Counted from the first letter of the stretch, positions 34,090 to 44,380 are shown. The stretch is 64,000 nt of DNA from Prionace glauca (GCA_037974335.1 CM075732.1:100089789-100153788), one strand, 5' to 3'. A program made the numbers and translations. Notes: generated by a model from the sequence alone, not told the origin.

Positions 34090-34845
34090 AATGAGTGTTT
34101 TTCTTTTATTCCAGGTGGGAATCGCTATAAGACCAGCATTTATTGTCTATCCCTAATTGCCTTTGGGATGGTGGTGGTGAGCTATGTAGCTAGACAAATA
34201 ATGTGGATACAAGAGCAGCTTAGGGAACAGATATTCTGCACAGAATAACTCACCACCTGACTCCCCAAAGCCTGTCCACCAAGGCACAGGTCAGGAGTGT
34301 GATGGAATATTCTCCACTTGCCTGGAAGATGCAGCTCCAATAACACTCAAGAAGCTCAACACCATCCCGGGCAAATTAGCCTGTTTGATTGGCACCCCAT
34401 CCACCACCTTCAACATTCACTCCCTCCACCAATGGACACACAGTGACAGCCGTGTGTCCCATCTACAAGATGCACTGCAGCAACTCACCAAGGCTCCTTT
34501 GACAGCACCTTCCAAACTCAATTTGATTTGATTTGATTTGTTATTGCCACATGTATTAGTCTTCAATGAAAAATATTGTTTCTTGTGCGCTGTGCAGACA
34601 GAGCATACCACTCATAGAGAAGGAAAGAAGAGAGTGCAGAATGAAGAGTTACATCAGATCTAGGGAGCAGAGAAAGATCAACTTAATATGAGTAGGTCCA
34701 TGCAAACCTACTCCCACCTGATCTCCTTCCTAACAGCACAGTGGGTGTCCCTACCCCAGAAGGAGTGCAGCGGTTCAAGAATGAAACCAGACGCCACCTT
34801 CTGAAGGGCTATTGGGAATGGGAAATAAAGTTGGCCGAGATATCG
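34090..34845 (+). repeat. Second LINE type, 3' end with nested repeat
   Basis: Matches the family at 22170-22640 (gtctatccctaattgcctttgg; caagatgcactgcagcaactcaccaag; the end gggaatgggaaataaagttggcc). A dispersed repeat like 20640-20944 is inserted at about 34515-34690. Confidence 0.7.
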
Positions 34846-34949
34846 ATATTTACATTAATTTTATTCTGTTGTTGTTTTCTATATTTCTCACATATGTGAC
34901 GATAGTGTGCCTTTTAAAAATATACTTTAATCATGTTTCTGGTTATCCT

Positions 34950-35310
34950 ATTATACAAAGGATATTATTAAACTAGAAAGATTTCAAAAAAGATTTACTT
35001 GGATACGACTGGGACTTGAGTTATAAGGAGAGGCCGGACAGACTGGGGCTTTTTTCTCTGGAGTGTAACAGGCTGAAGGGGTGATCTTATAGAGGTCTAT
35101 AAAATAATGAGGGGCACAGATCAGCTAGTTAGTCAATATCTTTTCCCAAAGGTAGAGGACACCAAAACTAGAGGGCAGAGGTTTAAGGTGAGAGGGGAGA
35201 GATACAAAAGTGTCCAGAGGGGTAATTTTTTCACACAGAGGGTGGTGAGTGTTTGGGACAAGCTGCCTGAAGCAGCAGTATAGGCGAGTACAATGTTGTC
35301 TTTTGAAAAG
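34950..35310 (+). repeat. CR1-like LINE 3' fragment
   Basis: Same decayed subfamily as 16468-16862 (cagctagttagtcaatatcttttcccaaag; ctagagggcagaggtttaaggtgag). Confidence 0.75.
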
Positions 35311-35314
35311 CGCA

Positions 35315-35695
35315 CATCCCCAACCTACCTCGATCGCTGCTCTCCCTCCACTATCCTTCTGACCTGCACTCATTGGACAGCCTGCAGCACCTTCCTGGCC
35401 TTCCACTGGCGTCTGCTGGAGGAGGGGGTCGGGCTCAGATGGATCTTTGGTTGGGTGGGGGAGGAGATTATCCAAAGTCCATCCTCCCCCCCATCTTCCA
35501 TCACCACCCCCCCAGCCAGAGATCCATCTGAGCACCCCCCAGCTCCGCACCCACCCCCACGACACCCTCTCCCCTCCCACCCCGCCCCCCAACACCAGCA
35601 GACCAGAAAGGCCAGGAAGGTGCTGCAGGCTGTCCAATGAGTGCAGGCCAGAACGATGGGGGAGGGAGAGCAGCGATCGAGGTAGGTTGGGGATG
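35315..35695. repeat. Inverted repeat (hairpin) of about 380 bp
   Basis: Arm 35315-35420 (ccaacctacctcgatcgctg ... cctgcagcaccttcctggcc) pairs with 35593-35695, with few mismatches. An inner stretch also pairs (cagatggatct at 35434 with agatccatctg at about 35520). No coding content; possibly a fold-back element. Confidence 0.85.
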
Positions 35696-35960
35696 AGCTC
35701 TTCCGAGGGGGCCTTGCCCCCTGGGGGTCTGACTTGGGGTGGGGGGGAGGGGGCTGGTGGTGGGGACCTGCCTCCCGGTGGGGGGGGTGGGGGAGGGCCA
35801 ATCGTGGTAGGGGGGAGGCTGACTCCCCGGGGGGGGGGGTCCGAACGCACGGTGGGGGGTGTGCTCTGTGAAGGGGGGCCCTGCCTCCCAGGGAGGGTTG
35901 GATCACGGGGGTGAGGCAGATCTGCCAGGGGGGTTAGCGGGGGGTCTGTGAAGGGTGTTC
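35440..35960. repeat. GC-rich low-complexity block
   Basis: Long runs of C then G (for example 35506-35514, 35740-35850). All long frames across it are composition artefacts. Confidence 0.8.
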
Positions 35961-36254
35961 GAGGAGGATGGGCTTCGGAGGTTCCCCTGCAGAACAGGAA
36001 TCCGCTTCGGATTTTTATTCTGCAGGTTGGTAATGGCGCGGATCCAGAACGGACCCGAAGACGGGAAAGTGGGATTTGGCGGGAGAGTTCGGCGCACGGT
36101 TCATTAAGTCATTTTAAATGCATGCTAATGTCGGGCCGCCTGATTGGTGCACGGACCGGATCCACGCCCAAATCCGGTGTCGGTAAAGGTGCGATCTGCT
36201 CGGATTCGGATGCAGATCGCGTTACAGACCCGACCCCGAATTTACCGCCATTGA

Positions 36255-36480
36255 AATGTCTAATACGAGGGGACACGCACTTAATGGGAGAGAGGGGAAG
36301 TTCAAAGGAGACGTGGGGGGGTGAGTTTTTTCCACAGAGGGTGGTTGGTGTCTGGAACGTGCTGCCAGGGGTGGGAGTGGAAACAGAGACGATGGGGGGG
36401 GGTTTAAGGGGCTTTTAGAGAAGCACATGAATCTGCAAGGAATAGTGAGATATGGAGCAAGGACAGGCAGAAGGGATGAG
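36255..36480 (+). repeat. CR1-like LINE 3' fragment
   Basis: Decayed CR1 C-terminus (ttttttccacagagggtggttggtgtctggaacgtgctgcc) with no usable frame. Confidence 0.65.
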
Positions 36481-36547
36481 TTTAATTTGGCCTCATGTTC
36501 GGCACAGGATCCTGAGTTGATTTCTGGTCACCACATTACAGGAAGGA

Positions 36548-37165
36548 TGTCGTGTGTGGAACCCTGGGAATGTGTTGAAATGTTAAGGGTGCTACACAAA
36601 TGCAAGACATTGTTGTTCATCAGAGGTCTGTTTCCATGCTGTAAATCTCTCTGACTCTACGCCTCGAACGCCTTCTTTAGACTTTAACACTCCCATTAAC
36701 ACTCCCTTTCTCTTATATTCCTGATATCTTTGTCAATCTACCCTTAGCTCTGACCTATCGCTGACCTTCTATTCTGCTCCACCTCCTCCACCCCCCTCTC
36801 CAACTCTCTCCTTCATCACATTTCTATCCTTCAGTTCTGTAGAAGAGTCACACAGACTCGAAACATTAACTCTGTTTCTCTCTCCACAGACGCTGCCAGA
36901 CCTGCTGAGTTTATCCAGCACTTTCTGTTTTAATTAGAAATTACAGTTTGTTTTGCATGAACATTGAGAGTTTTATGGTGAACATTACTGATACGAGCTT
37001 TGTGTTCCATTTTTATTGAATAAAAACAGAAACGGAATTGAATTCCTGAGTTGTGTTGTGGATTTTCGCTGACGGATATTTCCTGCTGTCGTGTGTGGAA
37101 CCCTGGGAGTGTGTTACTAAGTTAAGGGTGCTACACAAATGCAGGGTGTTGTTGTTGATCGGAGT
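36548..37165. repeat. Short duplicated tails and a dispersed repeat
   Basis: 36548-36620 and 37090-37162 are near-identical (tgtgtggaaccctggga ... gggtgctacacaaatgca). Between them 36830-36940 (gagtcacacagactcgaaac ... gctgccagacctgctgag) resembles a widespread dispersed repeat I cannot name. Confidence 0.5.
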
Positions 37166-37474
37166 TTGCACCAATCCGGATATCAGCTTTAGCTTTTTGA
37201 CCTTTCACTTGTGATTAAAATAACTCTCCCTGGTTTGTGCTGCTGTGTGTGTCAGCTCCTGTATTGTGTGTGGGTTCTACAGTTAGAACAGTTTGAACTG
37301 GAGATGAGTCTTACAGGAGAATTTATCATTGTATTGAGATGGTTTAGTGTATCTGACACAGAATTACACAGGCTGGGAACACGGGTCACAGAACTGAGTG
37401 TTCCACCATTCTTTCCAGTTTAATGGGACAATGGGTTTGACTGACAGTCTGTACATGAAATGGGTGTATTTGTG

Positions 37475-37520
37475 GGCACTGCGAGGCAGCAGTGTTAACC
37501 ACTGTGCCACTGTGCCCCCC
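37475..37520 (-). repeat. SINE 5' head fragment
   Basis: Third copy of the fragment at 1259-1305 and 32250-32300. Confidence 0.7.
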
Positions 37521-37707
37521 CCCACCACTCAGAACACTACCCCACCTCCTGTTTCTTTTTTTCCTGAACTTCCGAAATGTTGACTGTCCTTGAATATTCA
37601 GTCCCCAGCATTGGTCTCCCAGCACCCTTGTCTCCATAATGCCTATCATATCATTTCTTAGTTTTTCAAAGATTTTGTGTTACCCCGGGATATTTTCCTT
37701 TCCTGTT

Positions 37708-37860
37708 GCTGCCACGGTGGGACAGTAGTTAGCACTGCTGCCTCACGGTGTCAGGGACCCGGGTTCAATTCCAAACCTGCGTGTCTGGAGTTTGCATGTT
37801 CTCCCCATGTCTATGTGGGTTTCCTCCGGGGGTTCTGGTTTCCTCCCACACTCTGAAGAG
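37708..37860 (+). repeat. SINE, 3'-truncated
   Basis: Head and first half of a SINE (gtgggacagtagttagcac; gggttcaattcc) cut off at ctctgaagaggc, where the duplicated intron block begins. Confidence 0.85.
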
Positions 37861-38249
37861 GCCCAGACAGAGGTTTCAGATCAGATGGGAAATGAGAGTA
37901 TAACTAGGACACAGCAACAAGCCACATCTTGTTATCAAATCCACAAAATCACCAGTTACACCCGAATCTCAACACCATGACAAGTGAATTGCAGGTTGTA
38001 ATGTCTGAGGTGTCTTTCCCTCACCGTTCAGTGATAATACCACAGCATCATGTTCAATCCTTCTTCCTTTGTCTGGGGAACTTCACTGTGTCTCTAACCA
38101 GCTCATTCTCTGTTGCCCCCAGGACTGCTCTGACCTAGATCTTGTTTTGTGTCAATAGGTCTGATTGTTGCCCCTGTCCCAGTTCTTGTGTTCCATTGCA
38201 ATTTCTCAAAGATTTGGAGTTACCCCAGAATATTTTCCTTTCCTGTTGC

Positions 38250-38575
38250 TGCTACGGTGGCACAGAGGTTCGCACTGCTGCCTCACAGTGTCAGGGACCT
38301 GAGTTCAATTCCAAACTTCAGTAACTGTGTGGAGTTTGCACATTCTCCCCATGTCTGTGTGGGTTTGCTCCGGGTGCTCTGGTTTCCTCTCACAGTCCAA
38401 AGATGTGCGGGTTAGGTGGATTGGCCGTGGGAAATTGCCCCTTAGTGTCAGGATGATTAGCAGGGCAAATATGTGGTGTAACAGGGATAGGGCCTGGATA
38501 AGATGCTCAGTTGAGGAGTCAGTGCAGTGTTGATGGGCCAAATGGCCTCTTTCCTGCAAAGGCAGCCTTTCCTCA
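38250..38575 (+). repeat. tRNA-derived SINE, full length
   Basis: Complete SINE matching the left-arm copy at 735-1041. Confidence 0.9.
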
Positions 38576-39212
38576 GTTTCAAAGCTCTGTTTGTGAGTGA
38601 TCTTTCTCTGTCTGAAACTTAATGTCAAACTCTCCCATGTTCTGATCACTGTTTGCTAAATGTCCCCTTCCAGATAGATTCTGAATTAAACCTGTCTGAT
38701 TATTCATTACTAAACCCACACAAACCCCACCCAGACTGACTGGGTGCTGGGAGCACAAACCAGCAACAGGGGCTGAAGCTGGAGACCCTTGGGGAAGGAG
38801 CCTGACAGATAGTGGGGCAAAACCTGAGCCTGGATTGCAGGGCTGAGAGGTCAGTGTGAGGCCTCTTTCACAGCTCTGAATAAGAAAAGGACTTTTCCCA
38901 GTGCCCACACTGAGTGTATTGGAGAATTTGGATCAAAGTGGGAATTCGCTGCAGAGGGACAGAGAGACACTTTATCCTTCTAACTTTTTCACCCTGCCCT
39001 AACCCCGTCTTTAGGAGGATTACAAACTTATTTCATCCCGGTGGGATTCCGACTTTTTCCCTCCTGTTCCCGACATCACCAAACTCTCCGCGGGCGGGAC
39101 CGGAGAATTCCACCTAAAATCTGGGAGGGGTAGAACATAGAACATTACAGCACAAACAGGCCCCTCGGCCCTCGAGTTGCGCCGATCGCATCAACCCCAC
39201 CGATCTATAGAC

Positions 39213-42179
39213 CTATCTATAACCCCCAATCCCATTAAACCCCATATACTCATCCAGAAGTCTTTTAAAAGACCCCAGCGAGTTCGCCTCCACCACCGAC
39301 GACGGCAGCCGATTCCAATCACTCACCACCCTCTGAGTGAAAAACTTACCCCTAACATCACCTCTGTACCTCCCTCCCCGCACCTTAAATCTGTGTCCCC
39401 TCGTAGCGACCATTTCAACCCGGGGAAATAGCCTCTGAGAGTCCACCCTATCTATTCCTCTCAACATTTTATAAACTTCTATCAGGTCGCCTCTCAACCT
39501 TCGCCTCTCCAGGGAAAACAGTCCCAGCTCCCTCAACCTATCTTCATAAGGCATGCCTCCCAGTCCAGGCAACATCCTTGTAAATCTCCTCTGCACCCTT
39601 TCAATAGCTTCTACATCTTTCCTATAGTGAGGCGACCAGAACTGCGCACAGTACTCCAAATGAGGCCTGACAAGGGTCCTGTAAAGTTGCAGCATTACCT
39701 CCCGACTCCTAAACTCAATCCCTCGATTAATGAAGGCCAGTACACCATACGCCTTCTTGACCACCTCCTCCACCTGCGAGGCCGATTTAAGAGTCCTGTG
39801 AACCCGGACCCCGAGATCCTTCTGCTCTTCAACGCTACTAAGACCCCTGCCCTTAATAGTGTACTCGTTCATCCCGTTGGTTCTGCCGAAATGGACTACT
39901 ACACATTTATCCGCGTTGAAGTCCATCTGCCACTTCTCCGCCCATTCCTGCATCCTATCTATGTCCTGCTGCAACTTTTGACATCCTTCCAGACCATCCA
40001 CAACACCGCCGACCTTCGTGTCATCAGCGAACTTGCTAACCCATCCCTCCACTTCCTCATCCAGGTCATTTATGAAAATGACAAACAACAAGGGTCCCAG
40101 AACAGATCCCTGGGGCACCCCACTGGTGACTGACCTCCATTCCGAAAAAGACCCATCCACAACCACTCTCTGCCTTCTGCAGGCAAGCCAGTTCTGGATC
40201 CACAAGGCCAAAGGCCCTTGGATCCCATGCCCTCTCACCTTCTCAAGAAGTCTTGCATGGGGGACCTTATCAAAAGCCTTGCTGAAGTCCATGTACACTA
40301 CGTCCACGGCACTTCCTTCGTCAATGTGTTCAGTCACATTATCGAAGAACTCAACTAGGCTCGTAAGGCACGACCTGCCCTTGACAAATCCATGCTGACT
40401 ATTCCTGATCATGTCAAACCTCTCCAAATGGTCGTAAATCTTGTCCCTCAGAAGCCTCTCCATCAGCTTACCAACCACTGAGGTCAGACTCACCGGGCGG
40501 TAATTTCCCGGGCTATCTCTGTTCCCTTTCTTGAAAATAGGGACTACATCCGCAATCCTCCAATCTTCCGGAACCTCTCCCGTCTCAATTGACGACGCAA
40601 AGATCATCGCCAAGGGCTCTGCAATCACTTCCCTGGCCTCCCACAGTATCCTGGGGTACATCCCATCTGGTCCCGGCGACTTATCTACCTTGATAGAATT
40701 CAAAAGTTCTAACACATCCTCCTCTTTAATGTCCACGTACTCAATCTTTTCCACCTGCTGCAAGTCCATAGCAAGATCTCCCAAATCAGCTTCCACTGTG
40801 AATACTGATGCAAAGTACTCATTAAGCACCTCCGCCATTTCTTCTGGTTCTACACAGACCTTTCCCCCTTCATCTTTTATAGGTCCTATCCTTTCCCTTC
40901 TCACCCTTTTACCTTTCACATACTTATAGAAGGCCTTGGGATTTTCTTTAATCTTACCCGCCAAGGTCTTCTCATGACCCCTTCTGGCTCTCCTAATTTC
41001 CCTTTTAACCTCCTTTCTACAGTCCTTATATTCTTCAAGATCCTTAACCTCTCCTAGTTCCCTGAACCTTTTGTATACCTTCCTTTTCCTCCTGACTAGG
41101 TTCAACACAGCCTTCGTGCACCACGGTTCCCGCGACCTACCAAAACCCCCTTGCCTTATCGGAACATTGTCATGCAGAGCGCTAGACAAACATTCCTTGA
41201 ATATCCGCCACCTTCCTTCGGTACTCTTCCCTAAGAATGCCTCCTTCCAGTTTATTTGTCCAAGTAACTTCCTGACTTCTTCGTATCTCCCCTTACTCCA
41301 GACAAACACCTTCCTAGCCTGTCTGATCCTATCTCGTTCCAATGCAATTGTGAAGGAGATAGAATTATGATCTCCATTCCCAAGATGCTCTCCTACCGAG
41401 AGATCCATCACCTGCCCTGGTTCATTCGCCAGTACCAGGTCAAGTACTGCCTCACCCCTCGTAGGCTTGTCCACATACTGTGTCAGGAAACCTTCCTGAA
41501 CACACCTAACAAACTCCTCTCCAGCCGAACCCCTTACTCTAGGGATATTCCAGTCGATGTTTGGGAAATTGAAGTCTCCCATCACGACCACTCTGTTTTT
41601 AATACATTTCTCCAGAATCTGGTTCCCTATCTGCACTTCAACTTCCCTGTCACTATTGGGCGGCCTATAGAATACACCCAGCAAAGTTTTCGACCCTATG
41701 CTGTTCGTAACTTCCACCCACAGAGACTCTGTAGAAAGTCCCTCCATGGCATCCTCTTTCTCTGCAGCCATGACACTGTCCCTTATTAACAGTGCCACTC
41801 CACCACCTCTTCTGCCAGCCTCCCTGTCCTTCCTGAAACATCTGAAACCTGGCACCTGAAGTACCCAGTCCTGTCCCTGAGACATCCAAGTCTCCGTAAT
41901 GGCCACTACATCACATTCCCAAGCAGCTATCCACGCCCTAAGCTCATCTACCTTATTTACTATACTCCTTGCATTAAAATATACACACTTCAGCCCCTCA
42001 GTCTGGGCATTTCCCTTCTCCACCTCCTGTCTAACCTCCCTCCCATGTTTCCTGCGGTCCTCCCCTACCTTTAAAGTATTAAAGCACATGCATTTCAAAC
42101 CCTGCTCCGCCCCACCCCCACTACGCCGTGCCTTGCATTCCCCATCTATGCCCCCCTCCCTTTCACCCCCTCTACTCAA
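39213..42179 (-). CDS. CR1 ORF2 polyprotein: endonuclease and reverse transcriptase, intact
   Basis: A 988-codon frame. Endonuclease, about residues 60-290: LKCVYFNARSIVNKVDEL, TETWMSQGQDW, GVFYRPPNSD, GDFNFPNIDW, GDHNSISF (active-site His). RT, about 500-770: [55 protein letters not shown] (catalytic Asp), [26 protein letters not shown] (catalytic Asp pair). Thumb and C-terminal region follow (RPHLEYCAQFWSPHYRK, RRFTRMLPGLGGM, FTQRVVSDWNRLP). It nicks DNA and copies element RNA by target-primed reverse transcription, as known for CR1. The start is uncertain: the first 60 residues contain a second, imperfect GLKCMCFN before GLKCVYFN, and the frame begins about 20 bases after the ORF1 stop. 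Codon frame and motifs look functional. Confidence 0.93.
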   Translation of the reverse strand: MSRGGEREGGIDGECKARRSGGGAEQGLKCMCFNTLKVGEDRRKHGREVRQEVEKGNAQTEGLKCVYFNARSIVNKVDELRAWIAAWECDVVAITETWMSQGQDWVLQVPGFRCFRKDREAGRRGGGVALLIRDSVMAAEKEDAMEGLSTESLWVEVTNSIGSKTLLGVFYRPPNSDREVEVQIGNQILEKCIKNRVVVMGDFNFPNIDWNIPRVRGSAGEEFVRCVQEGFLTQYVDKPTRGEAVLDLVLANEPGQVMDLSVGEHLGNGDHNSISFTIALERDRIRQARKVFVWSKGRYEEVRKLLGQINWKEAFLGKSTEGRWRIFKECLSSALHDNVPIRQGGFGRSREPWCTKAVLNLVRRKRKVYKRFRELGEVKDLEEYKDCRKEVKREIRRARRGHEKTLAGKIKENPKAFYKYVKGKRVRRERIGPIKDEGGKVCVEPEEMAEVLNEYFASVFTVEADLGDLAMDLQQVEKIEYVDIKEEDVLELLNSIKVDKSPGPDGMYPRILWEAREVIAEPLAMIFASSIETGEVPEDWRIADVVPIFKKGNRDSPGNYRPVSLTSVVGKLMERLLRDKIYDHLERFDMIRNSQHGFVKGRSCLTSLVEFFDNVTEHIDEGSAVDVVYMDFSKAFDKVPHARLLEKVRGHGIQGPLALWIQNWLACRRQRVVVDGSFSEWRSVTSGVPQGSVLGPLLFVIFINDLDEEVEGWVSKFADDTKVGGVVDGLEGCQKLQQDIDRMQEWAEKWQMDFNADKCVVVHFGRTNGMNEYTIKGRGLSSVEEQKDLGVRVHRTLKSASQVEEVVKKAYGVLAFINRGIEFRSREVMLQLYRTLVRPHLEYCAQFWSPHYRKDVEAIERVQRRFTRMLPGLGGMPYEDRLRELGLFSLERRRLRGDLIEVYKMLRGIDRVDSQRLFPRVEMVATRGHRFKVRGGRYRGDVRGKFFTQRVVSDWNRLPSSVVEANSLGSFKRLLDEYMGFNGIGGYR

Positions 42180-42199
42180 TATCCCACCCCCCCCCCAAA

Positions 42200-43120
42200 T
42201 CAGTTTAAATCTCCCCGCATAGCCTTTGCAAATTTACCCCCCAGGATATTGATTCCCCTCTGGTTCAGGTGTAAACCATCACTCATATAGAGGTCCCGCC
42301 TTCCCCAGAATGAGCCCCAATTGCTTAAGTACCTGAACCCCTCCCTCCTGCACCATCCCCTCAGCCACGAGTTCAAACTTTCCCTCTCTCCATTCCTCTC
42401 TAAACTATCCCGTGGCACAGGCAAGAGTCCGGATATAACTATTCTTCCAGACTTGGCCTTTAGTTTCCACCCCAACTCCATAAATCTTTGTTTAATTTCC
42501 CCTTCCCTTAATCTCCCTATGTCATGTGTCCCCACATGAACTATAACTTGGGGTTGATCTCCCTCTCCCCTAAGAGTCCTGAATACCCTGTCCGATACAT
42601 CCCGGACCCCAGCCCCAGGTAGGCAACACACCAGCCCCGAGTCCCTACCCTTACCTCCAACTCTCCTATCCGTCCCCTTGACTGTGGAGTCCCCAATCAC
42701 GAGGCCCAACCTCTTACCCCTAACCACCTGAGATTTCCCAATAGGCTCACCCCCAGAGACCTGCTCCCTTTGGCTACCCCCAGTTGATTCCTCCTCAACT
42801 GTAGCCTCCAGGACCGAAAACCTATTTTGGAGGGGAACAGCCCCAGGGGATTGACCCCCCAACTGCTTCTTTCCCCTCTTCCTGACAGTGACCCAAGACT
42901 CATTTCTAGGAGTAACTATCTCCTTATAACTCCTTTCTAAGTCCTCCTCCACTTTCCGGATTATGCGGAGCTCCTCTAATTCCACCTCCAGCTCCTTTAC
43001 ACGCTCCTCCAGAAGCTGCACTTTTACACACTTCCCACAAGTAAAACCACCTGAAACACTGCTGGTCTCCCTCACGACATACATCCCACAGGAGATGCAG
43101 CTTACAGCCTGAACTGCCAT
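42200..43120 (-). CDS. CR1 ORF1 protein: zinc ribbon, coiled coil, SGNH esterase-like, intact
   Basis: A 306-codon frame. Residues 1-35 hold paired Cys motifs (CISCGM, CGKC). A coiled coil lies at about 36-62 (LLEERVKELEVELEEL). A basic stretch (RKRGKKQLGG) precedes the esterase-like half: LVIGDSTVKGTDRR (GDS nucleophile block), VIVHVGTHDIGRL, WCRREGF, SDGLHLNQRG (D-x-x-H block). CR1 ORF1 proteins of this class are thought to bind nucleic acid and form multimers; the esterase is a known feature of the family without settled function. It ends TGA just before ORF2. It closely resembles the 7379-8296 protein. Confidence 0.93.
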   Translation of the reverse strand: MAVQAVSCISCGMYVVRETSSVSGGFTCGKCVKVQLLEERVKELEVELEELRIIRKVEEDLERSYKEIVTPRNESWVTVRKRGKKQLGGQSPGAVPLQNRFSVLEATVEEESTGGSQREQVSGGEPIGKSQVVRGKRLGLVIGDSTVKGTDRRVGGKGRDSGLVCCLPGAGVRDVSDRVFRTLRGEGDQPQVIVHVGTHDIGRLREGEIKQRFMELGWKLKAKSGRIVISGLLPVPRDSLERNGERESLNSWLRGWCRREGFRYLSNWGSFWGRRDLYMSDGLHLNQRGINILGGKFAKAMRGDLN

Positions 43121-43523
43121 CCCTGAAACTATTCCCAGCAGAAAAATAAAAATATATTAAAAAAAACCTTCCCCCACACTTATAATTAGGTTAGAGGAGG
43201 TGGAAGGGTGGGATTCTCTACCAGTGTAGAGAATCGGGTATCCTCTCTGCGCTAATTTATAGGGTTAGGGACCCGAAAAAAAAAAACTACAAGTACCGGC
43301 AAGCGCCCTAGTGACGACTTCCGGTTTCTAACTTAATTTTAAAAAAACCGCCGAAACTCGCGACTTTAAAACTAAAATAAAAAGTTACCCAGTATAAACT
43401 TTTTGCTACCTTATTGCTGCCTCCTCACTCGCCCAAAAATCGCTGCCTCTCAACTCTGCTCCACAGGAACAATGAGGCCAAGTCACGGAGGTAGGAGCTT
43501 TTTAAACCCGAAAAAAAACCCGA

Positions 43524-43615
43524 GCTTTGTCTGAGAGAGCTGTTCCACAGTGTGAGGACAACATGGTATTTCACTGTTAGATCAACACATCTGTATTGCT
43601 GAGGTCAGCACACTG
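43524..43615 (+). repeat. Right arm of the inverted duplication, third segment
   Basis: gctttgtctgagagagctgttccacag through gtcagcacactgtaacccc matches left-arm bases about 52-150 inverted. Continuous with 39133 once the CR1 is removed. Confidence 0.9.
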
Positions 43616-43760
43616 TAACCCCCAGGATATAGAGCAATAACAAACTAACACAGCAAGATCAACCTTAGAACCTGTTCCCTCCCTTTAACACAGAAACTCT
43701 ACTGCCCGGACTGTCCCTTTAAATACTCACAGGAATTTCAAACCTTCAGCTCAGAATTTA

Positions 43761-43922
43761 ACTCACTGATTTCTGTCACTCACTGATTTCTGTCTCTCAC
43801 TGATTTCTGTCACTCACTGATTTCTGTCACTCTCTGATTTCTGTCACTCACTGATTTCTATCTCACTGATTTCTGTCACTCACTGATTTCTGTCACTCAC
43901 TGATTTCTGTCTCTCACTGATT
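43761..43922 (+). repeat. 17-bp minisatellite upstream of the first V exon
   Basis: About ten copies of a (actcactgatttctgtc)-type unit with minor variants, ending about 20 bases before the splice acceptor. The related array before the second V exon has about five. Confidence 0.92.
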
Positions 43923-43942
43923 TGTTTGTTCTCTGTTTAAAG

Positions 43943-44284
43943 ATGTGAATGTTCCAGTCCTTATCCAGTCTCCGAGTGTGGAACGTGTCACAGAGGGTCA
44001 GACTGCACGGTTACAGTGCACCGTGAGGAACGCCGCAGTGTCAGGCGCTATTGTTCACTGGTACAGGAAGCGATCTGGGCAAGAGGAGTTGGTTTTATTA
44101 GATGAAACAACAAACAGCATAACCCGGGGCCCAGGTATCACTGAGCGATTCCAGTCTTTCAGAGACACCTCCAGTAACAGCTTCATTCTGACAATCACCA
44201 TGGTGCAGCCCAGTGACACTGCCGTCTATTACTGCCGAGTGGGGACATCGGAGTCGGGGAAAGGAAGCCGGCTGAATGTAACCA
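43943..44284 (+). CDS. First V-type Ig domain exon (V1)
   Basis: Acceptor CTGTTTAAAG at 43942; 342 nt (114 residues); donor ACCA/GTAAGT. Domain signs: first Cys at residue 26 (ARLQC), core Trp at 40 (VHWYRK), SNSFILTI strand, DTAVYYC with second Cys at 98, then a short CDR3-like stretch and a J-like G-K-G-S-R-L-N-V strand at 106-113. So V and J-like parts sit in one exon with no recombination signal at the end. It should form the membrane-distal ligand-binding domain. Reading through the donor meets a stop (TAG) two codons later, so an unspliced form would be secreted. Framework 1 is identical to the next V exon. Start is fixed by acceptor and phase. Confidence 0.88.
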
Positions 44285-44380
44285 GTAAGTAGAGTTTTAT
44301 TCCAAAAATCCACAGCAATAACCTCTTCCAGATGAGTGAGTTGGAGATGAGTTTGTGATGATGTGTGGAGTTTGGGGTTA

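Larger units (their letters stand above)
37206..39133 (+). repeat. Right arm of the inverted duplication, second segment
   Basis: 37206-37690 repeats 32008-32435 in tandem and both match the left arm at 1100-1560 inverted. 38160-39133 matches left-arm 150-1070 inverted. The segment begins just downstream of where a leader exon would be, but no second leader is present. Confidence 0.85.
39134..43522 (-). repeat. Full-length CR1 LINE, subfamily E, both ORFs open
   Basis: About 4.39 kb, from a 5' UTR near 43522 through ORF1 and ORF2 to a TTCTATG-type end at 39134. The left arm of the inverted duplication preserves the pre-insertion sequence (ggtagctttgtc in reverse complement), so this copy inserted after the duplication. 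Flanks show at most a 2-bp duplication (ag). It is the only LINE here with both frames uninterrupted. Confidence 0.95.

Noticed and set aside
35125-35914. Long proline- or glycine-rich open frames on both strands
   Set aside because: They come from the C/G-rich low-complexity block and inverted repeat. No domain, no splice logic, and frames overlap on opposite strands.
37206-37700. A second leader exon at the start of the duplicated intron block
   Set aside because: The homology starts just after the donor position; no ATG with a hydrophobic run precedes it.
38250-38330. tRNA gene from box A and box B matches
   Set aside because: The boxes are part of SINE heads repeated across the window, with SINE body and tail attached and no full cloverleaf.
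39627-40133. Frames opposite the intact CR1 ORF2
   Set aside because: Antisense shadows of the strong RT reading frame.
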